From Microbulbifer sp. THAF38 (GTDB lineage: Bacteria > Pseudomonadota > Gammaproteobacteria > Pseudomonadales > Cellvibrionaceae), in the NCBI RefSeq assembly GCF_009363535.1, contig NZ_CP045370.1, positions 1 to 64,000 on the forward strand: a stretch of 64,000 bases of DNA, read 5' to 3'. The notes beneath the pieces were generated by a model that was not told where the DNA came from, ran no database searches, and saw nothing but the letters and a program-made list of their open reading frames with translations. The position numbers were made by a program, and so were the translations under genes. Below, piece after piece: positions 1 to 9,967 of the stretch (position 1 is its first letter; each line of letters starts with the position of its first letter).

Positions 1-2
1 AG

Positions 3-1415
3 GAAAAGCAGGTGGCAAACCAAACGCCTGCCGCCACAATGGAGTTAACCGGACTATCCGCAATTGAAAGCGGACCCGTTCAGGAAGATAACGGATTGTC
101 TATTGATCCTCTGGGTGAAGAATTCTTGGAAGACGAGTATGGCGTTGATGTTGATAGTCCTGTTGAGACTATGCGAACGCTCACCAAAGAGACTCGCGCT
201 GTACGTGAGGATTCGGAGAAACTTCAGGAGGAAAATAAGAAATTGAAACAGGAAGTGGAAAAGCTTCTGAAAATGGAGGAGAGCCTAAACAATCGCGTGA
301 ACAGCCGATTCTCTAATGCCGAAAAACAAGCAGAGCAGCAACAGCGTGAACTGGAACACACCCAGGATCTAACTCATGGCTTGATTTCCAAACTTGAAAA
401 GAAACTCGAAGAGTTGCAACAGGGCGGAAGTGCAGAGAAGGGAGGCAAGAAGACAGCCAATGGATATGACATCGGCAATGCGGGTATACCTAGTGGTCTT
501 GGCTACGACGATAACGGCATGGAAGTCAATTTTGATGAAATCGTATGGACTAACCCGATTGATGCCAATGTCGATCCACACAATCCAACTAAGATCAGTC
601 TTCCTGATTTCGGCGCAGCGGCGGATGAGGTGTTTCCAGAATTGGTGAAAGGACATACCAAGTACAAGAAAAAGACGAAGGATGAACGGTCCATCAAAGC
701 TTATACCATTCCTGTAAACGGAACTTTGATTGGCTCTGTTTCGATGACGGCCATGCTTGGACGTATTCCCATTAATGGCCAGGTGATTGATCCTTACCCG
801 TTTAAGGTGATGGTAGGTGAGGAAAACCTATCTTCGAATGACATACATATTCCAGGTGTTACCGGCATCAAGATGTCAGGAATTGCGAAGGGTGATTGGA
901 CCCTTTCCTGTGTGAGCGGTGAGATCACCTCGATGACATTCACTTTCCAGGATGGAACCATTGTTACCTTCCCTGAGCCAGGCACTAAAACCAGTGATCC
1001 GATTGCATGGTTCTCTGATAAGAACGGTGTTCCCTGTATTACCGGTGACCGCATAACCAACGCAGCGTCATATCTGACTTCGCGTGTGGGCCTGACAGCC
1101 GCTGCGTCCTATGCCAATGCGGAGGCGGCAAGCCAGTTTACTACGCAGACAAACAATAGCGGTGGCCTCACCAGTGGCCTAACCGGTGATCCAAAGATTG
1201 TTGCTAAGAACTCAGCCATTACAGGAGGCCTTAATGAGGTGACTGATTGGTTGGACGCTCGCCAAGAAAATTCCTTTGATGCCATCTATGTGCCACCTGG
1301 TACCGAACTGGCTATCCACATTAAAGAGGAATTGAAAATTGACTACGACCCTGAAGGAAGGAAGGTAAATCACTATGCGGACATTAACCGTCGTTCTGAC
1401 CGTCACCTTGATTAG
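3..1415 (+). CDS. TraB-like T4SS scaffold, PFL_4705/TIGR03752 family (5' end missing)
   Basis: Periplasm-spanning scaffold of the mating pore (VirB10/TrbI/TraB class) of G-type ICE conjugation systems. About residues 50-140 form a highly charged heptad-like coiled coil; then comes a Gly-rich linker and a beta-rich C-terminal domain with many short hydrophobic strands, the usual order in this family. The frame is open to the left edge, and the N-terminal membrane anchor expected in the family is absent, so the true start lies upstream. A GTG at 12 is possible but would give an unanchored protein. The 3' end overlaps the lipoprotein gene by 41 bp. Family call is from recognised sequence style and gene order. 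Confidence 0.85.
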   Translation, partial: EKQVANQTPAATMELTGLSAIESGPVQEDNGLSIDPLGEEFLEDEYGVDVDSPVETMRTLTKETRAVREDSEKLQEENKKLKQEVEKLLKMEESLNNRVNSRFSNAEKQAEQQQRELEHTQDLTHGLISKLEKKLEELQQGGSAEKGGKKTANGYDIGNAGIPSGLGYDDNGMEVNFDEIVWTNPIDANVDPHNPTKISLPDFGAAADEVFPELVKGHTKYKKKTKDERSIKAYTIPVNGTLIGSVSMTAMLGRIPINGQVIDPYPFKVMVGEENLSSNDIHIPGVTGIKMSGIAKGDWTLSCVSGEITSMTFTFQDGTIVTFPEPGTKTSDPIAWFSDKNGVPCITGDRITNAASYLTSRVGLTAAASYANAEAASQFTTQTNNSGGLTSGLTGDPKIVAKNSAITGGLNEVTDWLDARQENSFDAIYVPPGTELAIHIKEELKIDYDPEGRKVNHYADINRRSDRHLD

Positions 1416-1788
1416 TTTGCTGAGTGCCTGTGCTACCAAGGATTCAATCCTTCCGGTACCTGAGCACGACATGAAGGATGTTTACGATAGACACATGCAG
1501 GGCATTGGTGGTGGTCAGTTGTATGACACGCGATCACTGCTTCGTCGCCCGAAGATCGAAGGTGACGATGACTTAAGTTACTACGTGCGGACAGAGAAAA
1601 CTCAGCTCCAAGCACGATTCAAGACATTGCCCAACCCAACCATGTACGTATTTGTTGCACCTCATCTCGCGGCTGACACACAGGTACCGATTCCTGGATA
1701 TCTCACTGAATTTAAAATGTGGGAGCAAGAGCATTACGCATTGCCAGGCGAAGTTAGCGACATGGAAAACAGTTTCGGGGGGCAGTGA
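1375..1788 (+). CDS. T4SS lipoprotein, TIGR03751 family
   Basis: Small outer-membrane lipoprotein of the ICE mating pore, probably the VirB7/TraV-like partner of the TraB-like scaffold. The first 20 residues are a signal peptide ending in a lipobox (LLSAC) with Cys19 as the predicted lipidated residue; the mature 118 residues are polar. It starts inside the end of the preceding gene and its stop lies just before the TraC start, so the three genes are translationally coupled. Family assignment rests on lipobox, size and position between the TIGR03752 and TraC genes. Confidence 0.85.
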   Translation: MRTLTVVLTVTLISLLSACATKDSILPVPEHDMKDVYDRHMQGIGGGQLYDTRSLLRRPKIEGDDDLSYYVRTEKTQLQARFKTLPNPTMYVFVAPHLAADTQVPIPGYLTEFKMWEQEHYALPGEVSDMENSFGGQ

Positions 1789-1790
1789 TC

Positions 1791-4700
1791 ATGAGCTTTG
1801 CACAGAAGTTGTTGGAGGTGTTCGTTCCTCCAAAAGATGATCATAAGTCGGCGGGTAATGCCCCTCAACCTGAAGCCAAACATGAAGAGCAGACAGAGGG
1901 AAAGAAAAAGCCTCTTACTTCAACGGAAGCTGCACGAATCTACGGCAGACCATCTTCATTTGTGCAGAAATTACCTTGGTATGAGTTCCAAACGGAATCA
2001 CAGACTATTCTCCTCGATGATGGCAAATCAGTTGGTGCCGTTTTTGACATTGTGCCAATCGCCACCGAGGGGCGGTCATACAATTGGCTTCAGGATCGTC
2101 GAGATATTATTCAGGATGCCCTTCAGGACTGCTTTGAAGAGCTGTCAAATGGCCCCTGGATTATTCAGCAGTACACCTACGACGATGACAACATGGAGGA
2201 ATACATCGAGAAGCTCCGTGCCTATCCGAAAGCGTATTGCAAAGATTCAAACTACACGAACGAATGGCTGGACATCATGGAAGCCCACCTGCGGGGGATC
2301 TGCAAAGAGGGCGGTCTTTTTGAGGATAAAGAAGTTCTCGATGCACCCTGGGGCGGAAAAATTCGCCGTATTAAGATGGTTATTTATCGCCGGCTTCCAG
2401 CGAAGTGGAAATCGTATGCTGGTATGACACCGGAAGAAGAGCTTAATGATGTAATCCAAAAGCTCGAAACCGCATTTAAAGATGCAGGCATTGCCTTGGT
2501 TCGCAACAACGGCAAGATGTTCTATGAGTGGATGTTAGGTTGGTTTAATCCTCGCCCCCTGCTTACCAAAGGTGATAAGCGTAAGTTCCGTGAATTGGCC
2601 AGCTATGTCAGTGAGGACGATTTACCTTACGGTGACGATCTCGCTGAAAGCTTGTTTTTCAATCTCCCGAAATCAGATGCCGACAATCAGACCTGGACTT
2701 TCGATGGTTTGCCTCATCGCTGTATTCGTGTGCATAAGCTTCGTCGTACACCAAAGATCGGTCAGATCTCGGGAGAGGTAGGTTCGGTCACGCCCGATGG
2801 TGCGTCTACAGGCAAAGCCAGTTGCATGATGGACAAGATGCCTCCGGGAACCATCATGGCTACAACCATCATTATTACTCCTCAAGACGAGGTCCAGAAT
2901 CATATTAATCGCATCGATGGTAAGTCAAAGGGCGAATCCGTCGACGCAACGATGGCGCGTAAGGACTGTGATATTGCCAAGAACCTAATGGGCAATAAGC
3001 ACAAGCTCTATCGTGGAATGATGTGTGTGTATATCCGTGGTGAAAACCTGAAGGATCTTCGTATGAAGTCCAATCAGGTAAGCACCATGTTGCTAACCAA
3101 TCAGTTGGCCCCGGTACGCGAGGAAGACGAGTCCCTCGGCTTGGATGCCTACATCTACAACCTGCCAATGGTGTACGAACCGAAGATGGATCGTAACTAT
3201 AAGGCCACTCGCCCAATATGGTCCCAGCACCTCGCAAACCTTTCATCGGTCTTTGGCCGACATCGCGGTACAGGCAATCCAGGTCAGACCATGTATAACC
3301 GTGGAGGTGAGCCGATTTCGTTTGACCCATTCCACGGAGAGGACCGGAAGAAAAACGGGCATGGTCTTATTCTTGGGCCTACAGGTGCGGGTAAGTCAGC
3401 ATCTATTACCAACATGGCTTCTCAAGTCATGGCGTTGCTGCGGCCACGTTTATACATCGTTGAAGCCGGTAACTCCTTTGGTCTGTTGGCTGATTATTTT
3501 GCCGAAAAAGACATGACCGTTAATAAGGTGCAACTAAAGCCTGGTGCAGGTGTAACCCTGCCTCCGTTTGTTGATGCTGACAAGCTGCTCGATGGCGATG
3601 AAGAGGTGCTGCTTGGATCACGAATTGTCAGTGATACTTCCATGATTACCGAGGATGACCTGAGAGCGCACATACCCGAAAAGATCAAGATCGACGACAC
3701 CTACAAATCTTATAACGAGCTGACTGAGTTTGAGCGCAAGCAAGTTCGGGACAAGGCTGCTATGGATGTCATTGCTGAGATGATGATGGTGGAAGACAGC
3801 GATAGTGATGATGACGGGGATGAGCAACGAGACATCATGGGTGAGATGGAGATTATAGCCACCCTAATGATCACTGGGGGTGAGGAAGAGGAAGCGAAGA
3901 AACTTTCCCGTGCTGACCGACGCATGATCCGTGATGCCATTCTAAATGGTGCAAAGAAGGCCAGTTCAGAGGGCCGACGGACAATGACATCGGACGTTGC
4001 CGACGGCTTCATCATGATCAACAAAAACGAAAACTATCCAGAGCACCGAAGAATACGTGCATTTGAGATGGGTGAGTCGTTGCGCATGTTCTGTGATGGT
4101 TTTGAAGGCGAAGTGTTCAACACCGATGGTGAAGCTTGGCCGGACACCGATGTGACCATCGTGGATCTAGCTACGTTTGCGCGTGAAGGCTACAACGCAC
4201 AACTTGCTATTGCATATACCTCAATCATGATGCGCATAAATAATCTGGCAGAGAAGCATCAACACGATGAACGACCAATCGTCATGCTGACTGATGAAGG
4301 CCACATCATTACCACTAACCCCCTCTTGGCACCTTTCGTTGTAAAGGTGGTGAAGATGTGGCGAAAGTTGGGTGCATGGTGGTGGGTGGCTACTCAGAAC
4401 ATGGCAGACTTCCCAAGTTCGGCCAAAAAGATGTTGAACATGATCGAGTGGTGGATCTGCTTGGTTATGCCACAGGACGAAATTGAGGATATTGCGCGAT
4501 TCAAAAATCTGAGTGATGAGCAAAAGCAGCTCATGCTTTCGGCGAAGAAGGAGCCGAAGAAATATACAGAAGGTGTTGTGCTCTCAGAAAACATGGAGGC
4601 ACTTTTCCGAAATGTACCACCATCTCTTTTCCTGAGTCTTGCTGGTACAGAGAAAGATGAAAAAACTGAACGCGCCAAGTATATGAGGCAGTTCGGTATC

Positions 4701-4943
4701 TCCGAAGTTGAAGCGGCTGAGTATGTTGGGAAAATGATCGACAGCTACCGTGGCATTGCTGATGAACCAGAAAACCCTAAGCCTCGCAGGGTGAGGGATA
4801 AGGAAAAGGTTTTAGCTCAAGAAACCTTAGCCCGATTGGAGCGCGAAAGAGCTGCACTGAGCGCTGAACAGGCAGACATAAAGGTTGTTGAAGCACTCCG
4901 GGATGATCTTCTGGCGGATGAAGAACAGGAGGTTACCTCGTGA
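1791..4943 (+). CDS. traC: TraC/VirB4-type conjugative transfer ATPase (TIGR03744/PFL_4706 family)
   Basis: Cytoplasmic AAA+ ATPase that powers pilus and pore assembly. The roughly 1,050-residue length fits the ICE TraC family. Walker A GPTGAGKS lies at about residue 529 and the Walker B-like MLTDEG near residue 834, followed by a motif with TQN, typical of VirB4. The segment between (about 620-720) is rich in acidic and Met residues, an insertion between the P-loop and Walker B. The ATG at 1791 is chosen over the in-frame GTG at 1785 because a G-rich ribosome site (GGGGGGC) sits just upstream. The stop overlaps the next start. Confidence 0.93.
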   Translation: MSFAQKLLEVFVPPKDDHKSAGNAPQPEAKHEEQTEGKKKPLTSTEAARIYGRPSSFVQKLPWYEFQTESQTILLDDGKSVGAVFDIVPIATEGRSYNWLQDRRDIIQDALQDCFEELSNGPWIIQQYTYDDDNMEEYIEKLRAYPKAYCKDSNYTNEWLDIMEAHLRGICKEGGLFEDKEVLDAPWGGKIRRIKMVIYRRLPAKWKSYAGMTPEEELNDVIQKLETAFKDAGIALVRNNGKMFYEWMLGWFNPRPLLTKGDKRKFRELASYVSEDDLPYGDDLAESLFFNLPKSDADNQTWTFDGLPHRCIRVHKLRRTPKIGQISGEVGSVTPDGASTGKASCMMDKMPPGTIMATTIIITPQDEVQNHINRIDGKSKGESVDATMARKDCDIAKNLMGNKHKLYRGMMCVYIRGENLKDLRMKSNQVSTMLLTNQLAPVREEDESLGLDAYIYNLPMVYEPKMDRNYKATRPIWSQHLANLSSVFGRHRGTGNPGQTMYNRGGEPISFDPFHGEDRKKNGHGLILGPTGAGKSASITNMASQVMALLRPRLYIVEAGNSFGLLADYFAEKDMTVNKVQLKPGAGVTLPPFVDADKLLDGDEEVLLGSRIVSDTSMITEDDLRAHIPEKIKIDDTYKSYNELTEFERKQVRDKAAMDVIAEMMMVEDSDSDDDGDEQRDIMGEMEIIATLMITGGEEEEAKKLSRADRRMIRDAILNGAKKASSEGRRTMTSDVADGFIMINKNENYPEHRRIRAFEMGESLRMFCDGFEGEVFNTDGEAWPDTDVTIVDLATFAREGYNAQLAIAYTSIMMRINNLAEKHQHDERPIVMLTDEGHIITTNPLLAPFVVKVVKMWRKLGAWWWVATQNMADFPSSAKKMLNMIEWWICLVMPQDEIEDIARFKNLSDEQKQLMLSAKKEPKKYTEGVVLSENMEALFRNVPPSLFLSLAGTEKDEKTERAKYMRQFGISEVEAAEYVGKMIDSYRGIADEPENPKPRRVRDKEKVLAQETLARLERERAALSAEQADIKVVEALRDDLLADEEQEVTS

Positions 4944-5401
4944 ACCTCCTGAAATTGTTAGTTCCTATCGTTGCCCTTGCTTGTGCCTCAGCGTCTGCGG
5001 AGGACATTTATAGCATTCGGATATTCCAGAATGATGCAATTCAAGTACAACAGGATATCCGGCTACCTCTAAGAACTCCCGTTATCACTCACAACCTTGA
5101 TGCTAAGGAACACTCGGAAAGAAAGCTGAAAACCTTAGTTAAAAGTAAAGTTGATGAGGTACCTAAGCGAGGTAGTGTTAAGGAAGCCTATTTGTCGGCC
5201 TTTAGCGATATACAGAACGGACCACAATGGAATGCAATTTATCAGGAAATTGTCGCCAGCACGGAGCCTGAAGAAAGAGCAGTTCGATATGGCATCAAGA
5301 AAATACCAGCCATTGTGATTAACGATAAGTACATCCTGTATGGCATTCACTCATTGGAAGAGGCGATACGGGTATACGCAGAGAGAGGTAAGAGGCAATG
5401 A
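4940..5401 (+). CDS. Periplasmic ICE protein, TIGR03757/DUF1525 family
   Basis: Secreted 153-residue protein with a clear signal peptide (cleavage after SASA, about residue 20). The C-terminal half has the thioredoxin-like TIGR03757 layout, ending with a KIPAIVIND strand and a YGxxSLEEAI helix, but no CxxC is visible, so redox activity is doubtful. It uses a GTG start overlapping the traC stop and ends in an ATGA overlap with the TraU-like gene. The role is probably assembly or folding of neighbouring pore proteins (inference). Confidence 0.82.
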   Translation: MNLLKLLVPIVALACASASAEDIYSIRIFQNDAIQVQQDIRLPLRTPVITHNLDAKEHSERKLKTLVKSKVDEVPKRGSVKEAYLSAFSDIQNGPQWNAIYQEIVASTEPEERAVRYGIKKIPAIVINDKYILYGIHSLEEAIRVYAERGKRQ

Positions 5402-6585
5402 GAAAAGTATTCTTGGCTGTGGTCGTGCCATTACTAATTTGTGTGTCCTCCCTGGCATTTTCCTACCCGGATTCATGGGAAAACTTTGATCCCAACAATC
5501 TTGACGGTGCTCGTGATGAGACGATCGGTAATACTCAGGAGTTGCTCGAAGAACGAGGAACTATCGAGTGCATAGCCTGCCATGGTGAGCAGGATGACGA
5601 ATATGAGGGCGTCATTACCACGACCGAGATTGTAACGGAAACAATGTCTGCCGCGCTTGCTTGTTTGGACTGGGAGGTTAGAGGTATATGCATATGGATG
5701 ACTTGCGTCCTTGTGGCATGTGAATTCGATTTCTCGGTTAAGGTTAAGAACTTTGTCCCGGAGTTGACTATTCAATCTTATGACCGAGCGAATGGTGAGC
5801 CCTGGACTGAATCACAAGACCTTAACCAGGTATCACAGGGCGATGCGGATTCATCGTGGGTTACAACGATTATTAGTTGGATTGAAGACTATAACGTCGG
5901 AAACGTAGGGATTCGTGGCGGTGTCAGTACCGAAGGTTCCAAGAAACAACACGCTAACCTGCATTTTAAGCTGGTAGATGCATACGGTAATCCAGCAATC
6001 ACTGCCTTCAACTCACTGGCTTCATCTGTAGGTGGATATGTTTGTGAAGGAACAACCACCATGTTCTTCCCCTATTTTATTTCCAACCTGGACTCCATTG
6101 CATGGCGATGGGACGTACCAGAGATGTTTTACCCAATGTCTTGGTTACCTCTGATCCAAACGTGGGACCTGGGTAATGGCGGAACGGATATTTATGGATT
6201 TGAAACTAAGACTAATAACTATGGTGCTATCTATCCCAGACATGGGTTCATGACCTCCCAAGACCCATTGAAAGCGGCAGTTTTATCCGCGTTCCGATCA
6301 GCCCACTTCATAACTCGCTCTGGTGAGCCGCACCTGTATTTTTCAATCGACGAAGATGATGAGCCAGGTTATTGGCCACCAGGTCCATTGGACCAAGATG
6401 ATAAGGATACAGGCCAGTGGCAAATGCTTTACCCCTACGAAGAGGACGGGTGCAGATCATTTCCTTACAGTGACAATGAATCAAGTCGTCGTCGTTCACA
6501 AGACGGTAGTTATGTTTGGAACTTTTGGCGTGCCTTTAAGTGCTGCGAGCAAGAAGGTGCAATTCTGATCTTTCACTCGGGTTGA
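5398..6585 (+). CDS. TraU-like ICE protein, TIGR03756/PFL_4710 family
   Basis: Exported 395-residue protein of the TraU class, needed for DNA transfer in F-like systems. It has a signal peptide (residues 1-22) and numerous cysteines (CIACHGE, a CLDWEVRGICIWMTC cluster, a CC pair near the C-terminus) that suggest disulfides, consistent with a Dsb-like protein elsewhere on the element. The start overlaps the TIGR03757 stop (ATGA). Confidence 0.85.
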   Translation: MRKVFLAVVVPLLICVSSLAFSYPDSWENFDPNNLDGARDETIGNTQELLEERGTIECIACHGEQDDEYEGVITTTEIVTETMSAALACLDWEVRGICIWMTCVLVACEFDFSVKVKNFVPELTIQSYDRANGEPWTESQDLNQVSQGDADSSWVTTIISWIEDYNVGNVGIRGGVSTEGSKKQHANLHFKLVDAYGNPAITAFNSLASSVGGYVCEGTTTMFFPYFISNLDSIAWRWDVPEMFYPMSWLPLIQTWDLGNGGTDIYGFETKTNNYGAIYPRHGFMTSQDPLKAAVLSAFRSAHFITRSGEPHLYFSIDEDDEPGYWPPGPLDQDDKDTGQWQMLYPYEEDGCRSFPYSDNESSRRRSQDGSYVWNFWRAFKCCEQEGAILIFHSG

Positions 6586-6634
6586 TAGTCAGGGTGCGTT
6601 GACTCAAACGAATTAAGGCAATCTAAGGGGAAAT

Positions 6635-7999
6635 ATGATGATTAACATAAAAACAAGGCTTGTAGCGATAGCGGCGACAATAGCACTTTCAAATGTAGTT
6701 CTTGCCGATAGCCGGGAACATTCACCTCGCCTTAAAGGCGCGACAGAGTATCAAATTGGTGGTGGCTATTTTTCAGATGCACCAACAAGAGTCCAAACGG
6801 TACCGGTGCTGGAATTGGGTGTCGGTTGGGATATGAATATGGAGTGTGGAGAGTTTGACCCGCGTATTTCAGTGAGCAACCAGCTCAATGGCATTACCGA
6901 GGGGTTCCGGGACATGATGGATAACATCATCCAATCCGCTACAGGTGCAGTGGCGAGCTTGCCTGCACTGGCAATTCAGCGTGCTAATCCTGGTCTTTAC
7001 GACCTGCTGCAACAGGGTATTTTGCAGGGCAAGATGGACTTTGAATGGGCAGAGACTTCCTGTGAGGAAATGTCTCGTGTTCTGATGGGAGAACAATCGT
7101 TCCCGTTTGAGAAGTACAAACTCTCCATCAAGACCAATAACTGGGCTAAGGAGATTAATACCTCGGGTGGCGATGCTATCCGGGCAAAAAAAGCTCTGGA
7201 TGACACCAACCACGGCAATGGTGGTGCCGAATGGGCCTGTGGCGTTCCTAAGGGCGGAACTGGACAGCAACCGATTAAGGCACTGAGTGATGTAGTGCTT
7301 GTTGGATACAATATTATGTTCGACAGGGGAAATAGTTGCGCTACATCAACACTTTCTGGAACACCAAAAAATCTGGCATCTCCATTATGGCAATACTGGA
7401 ATGGCCCCATGCTGGCAGCAAAATGGGCTACTGCCGTGCTTGGCGACATAGAAGTAAGAACCTGCGATGGCTGTAAAAAAATGCATGGGACTCCTGGTAA
7501 AGGATTGACCTACATGCACCGCGACATGACGGATGTACTTATGGACGATTTGGAAGATCTCGTTACAGGTGCTACCCAGTTAACCTGGCAGAACCTAAAT
7601 CGAGTCTCGGCTGCTCCAGGAGTAATCATCAATGACACCATTATCATGGCAATTCGTAAACGTGATTCTCTGGGTCAGGCTGAGATGATTAGAAAGCTGG
7701 CTGGTGAAATTGCCTATGCAAGGCTTGTTGAGCAGGGACGTTTACTGACACAACTATTAAGAACCGGCGTCAAGGAGCCGAATATTGCTGCATTTGAACC
7801 TGCAAAATTAGTAGTGAATGACTCGATTGATCAATTGCAAGTTGAACTGGATCAGTTGGATCATGAAATTAAGACCAGAAAAGCGATTGCTAAAGAAACC
7901 ATCGTCAAGATCATGGGGCTTGAGGAAAAACGTATTCAGGAAACAATAATTCATGATCGGGCAAAGGCGACTGGGACTAATCAGTTGGGGACGCCGTGA
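6635..7999 (+). CDS. ICE conjugation protein, TIGR03755/PFL_4711 family
   Basis: 454-residue exported protein, signal peptide ending about residue 24 (VVLADS). TraH-like architecture: Cys-containing N-terminal half, CDGCKKMHG motif in the middle and a helical, probably coiled C-terminal quarter. It follows the TraU-like gene after a 49-bp gap and is fused head-to-tail (TGAATG) to the next gene. A second in-frame ATG at 6638 is equally possible; the ribosome site is AAGGGGAA. Confidence 0.85.
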   Translation: MMINIKTRLVAIAATIALSNVVLADSREHSPRLKGATEYQIGGGYFSDAPTRVQTVPVLELGVGWDMNMECGEFDPRISVSNQLNGITEGFRDMMDNIIQSATGAVASLPALAIQRANPGLYDLLQQGILQGKMDFEWAETSCEEMSRVLMGEQSFPFEKYKLSIKTNNWAKEINTSGGDAIRAKKALDDTNHGNGGAEWACGVPKGGTGQQPIKALSDVVLVGYNIMFDRGNSCATSTLSGTPKNLASPLWQYWNGPMLAAKWATAVLGDIEVRTCDGCKKMHGTPGKGLTYMHRDMTDVLMDDLEDLVTGATQLTWQNLNRVSAAPGVIINDTIIMAIRKRDSLGQAEMIRKLAGEIAYARLVEQGRLLTQLLRTGVKEPNIAAFEPAKLVVNDSIDQLQVELDQLDHEIKTRKAIAKETIVKIMGLEEKRIQETIIHDRAKATGTNQLGTP

Positions 8000-8353
8000 A
8001 TGAAAAAGCTTGCAAAAATGTTTCTGATAACTGGGGGTGGATTAATTACACTTCTGGTAGGAGGAATGATCATATCTGCATTATCCGGACATTCACCGCA
8101 ACAGATTAGAGAGTTGAATTTAATTCAGGAATGGCTATGGTTCCGAGTGATATTTTACGTTCTAGTGGTTCTATTATGGCAATATCTTTCCAAGAAATTG
8201 GCAGCGTATATTTGCAAAAAAAATAAAGAGCTACCTGAGGGAAGCTGTGAAGAATTGGCTTTAAAAATTAATAAGCGGCGTTTTCATGTGGCTGCGATGT
8301 TCCTTTTTTTTGAATTGATAATTGTCCAGCAATTGGGGGCACAGTCATGGTAG
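8000..8353 (+). CDS. Small three-TM conjugation-region membrane protein
   Basis: 117 residues with three predicted membrane segments (about 7-28, 48-65, 96-110) and a Cys/Lys-rich cytoplasmic loop. It lies between TIGR03755 and TraG-N in the pore operon, with coupled start (TGAATG) and stop (7-bp overlap with the next gene). Function unknown; the position suggests an inner-membrane accessory of TraG. Confidence 0.8.
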   Translation: MKKLAKMFLITGGGLITLLVGGMIISALSGHSPQQIRELNLIQEWLWFRVIFYVLVVLLWQYLSKKLAAYICKKNKELPEGSCEELALKINKRRFHVAAMFLFFELIIVQQLGAQSW

Positions 8354-9921
8354 CGAATAACCTCATTGAAGTTTATTCACTCATGTTTGCCTGGGGCATG
8401 TACGGAGCAATATGGGACATTCTCACTGGCTCTGGTATAGCCCTGGTACCTTTCATCGTAGCGATAATTAGTAACTTCGCGGATAGCTACACGGCCGGAA
8501 ATGATGCCGATGACGTAATCCGGGATCTTGAATTTCGTGTCGTTGCTATTGTTTTAGTTCTGATACTTTGCGTAATACCATATAAGGGATGGGGTGTATC
8601 ACTGTCGGCAGTAAAGTACGATATTGCGGTTAATGACTGCAATCCTCCTCCTAATACACAAGGGGACGGTGATAACACAGGAACAAGTTTGGATGACAGA
8701 TTTTCCAGTATGGGTGGTGGATTGGAAATCCATAAGCCGGTGGCCTGGTCATTTATAACTTTCATCTCCAGCGCAATCACGAACACTGCAATTAAGTCGA
8801 TGCAGTGCGTTAACAACTACGAATTCTTGCTCATGCGTATGAGTAATATCACAGTTCAAAATGATGTGCTGCGTGAAAGGCTTGGGGACTTTTACGAACA
8901 ATGCTACTTGTTGGCTCAGTCACGTTACAAGGCAATTGGTGGTACCGTGCCAGCGAATGTTACTGAGCAAGATGACATTGACTGGGTAGGTTCCAGGATA
9001 TTCCTCAATACGGTAGATGAATACTACTCGCACGAGGAGGCATTCATGGAGGATATGGAAAGGTATGGGTTCTCCCGGCAACAGGCCATAAGGGATTCTG
9101 ATGCAGCAAGAACTAGAGGCGCGCATCCTTACTGTAAGGAAGTTTGGCTAGGTGAGGAGGGACCGGGAGTTGTTAATGAAGCACTGGGCCTACGTCAGCT
9201 CATACTAGAAGATATTCCAGAAGATGATGCAGGGGATGTGCTGGAAGATTGGATGGATTGGGGTTATAGAGTTGTATCTCCAGTCAATTTAACTGATACC
9301 GTAAAACAAGACCTGTTCATCAAGACGATATTACAAGCGGAGGCTGCGAATCTTCAGTCCAGGACAGAACTGGATATGTCAGGCACGCTCGATACTGATC
9401 GAGCTTGGGGGAAAGCAATTTATGATCTTGTTGTTGGTGGTACTGGTGCAGCATTGGGCGTGAGAGAATTTTTGCAGGCCAGTACAATAAGACAGCTAAT
9501 GAAAATTGCAGGTCCAATCGTACTCGCACTAATGCAGATGGTAGTGATTATGGCATCACCCATTGTTATGGTTTTAGGCAACTTCCGTTTTACTGCCTTT
9601 ACCGCACTGGCGATTACCTATTTTTCACTTGAGTTCATTAATGCAATATGGGCTGCATCTTACTGGATGGACAACAACCTACTTGCGTACTATGTATCTG
9701 AGGCAAGATGGTTTGACAACCCGGCAAACAGTGCGATATTGACCGCAGTGACTGGAATGTCAACAGTATTCCTTCCTGTAATTTGGTTGGCCATTATAGG
9801 CTACGCTGGATCAGGAATGGTCAGAGGGATGGGTGCAATGGGTGTTGGCGGAGGTACGCCACTAGGCTCGCAGGCCTTCTCAGGCCGCTTTAAAAGACCC
9901 AAAAAAAACAACGGTAAATAA
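8347..9921 (+). CDS. TraG N-terminal-domain mating-pair protein
   Basis: 524-residue inner-membrane protein matching the TraG-N family: hydrophobic segments near residues 15-45 and 55-80, a long periplasmic portion (about 85-370) and a C-terminal hydrophobic block (about 385-500). The tail is short and basic after a Gly/Met-rich stretch. In F-like systems TraG stabilises mating pairs and takes part in entry exclusion through its C-terminal part; this ICE version lacks that long periplasmic tail. It is the last gene of the operon before the terminator. Confidence 0.85.
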   Translation: MVANNLIEVYSLMFAWGMYGAIWDILTGSGIALVPFIVAIISNFADSYTAGNDADDVIRDLEFRVVAIVLVLILCVIPYKGWGVSLSAVKYDIAVNDCNPPPNTQGDGDNTGTSLDDRFSSMGGGLEIHKPVAWSFITFISSAITNTAIKSMQCVNNYEFLLMRMSNITVQNDVLRERLGDFYEQCYLLAQSRYKAIGGTVPANVTEQDDIDWVGSRIFLNTVDEYYSHEEAFMEDMERYGFSRQQAIRDSDAARTRGAHPYCKEVWLGEEGPGVVNEALGLRQLILEDIPEDDAGDVLEDWMDWGYRVVSPVNLTDTVKQDLFIKTILQAEAANLQSRTELDMSGTLDTDRAWGKAIYDLVVGGTGAALGVREFLQASTIRQLMKIAGPIVLALMQMVVIMASPIVMVLGNFRFTAFTALAITYFSLEFINAIWAASYWMDNNLLAYYVSEARWFDNPANSAILTAVTGMSTVFLPVIWLAIIGYAGSGMVRGMGAMGVGGGTPLGSQAFSGRFKRPKKNNGK

Positions 9922-9936
9922 AGGTTAGTTTAGTGT

Positions 9937-9967
9937 GGAAAGCCCCTTCGTGGGGCTTCCCGTTTTA
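9937..9967. terminator. Bidirectional rho-independent terminator
   Basis: Stem AAGCCCC/GGGGCTT (9940-9946 with 9952-9958) with a short loop, followed by CCCGTTTT. It lies between the convergent TraG-N gene and the minus-strand membrane gene. Confidence 0.85.

Noticed and set aside
2905..3330. Antisense reading frame of 141 codons inside traC
   Set aside because: Composition is unlike the neighbours and it lies wholly antisense to a clearly conserved ATPase.
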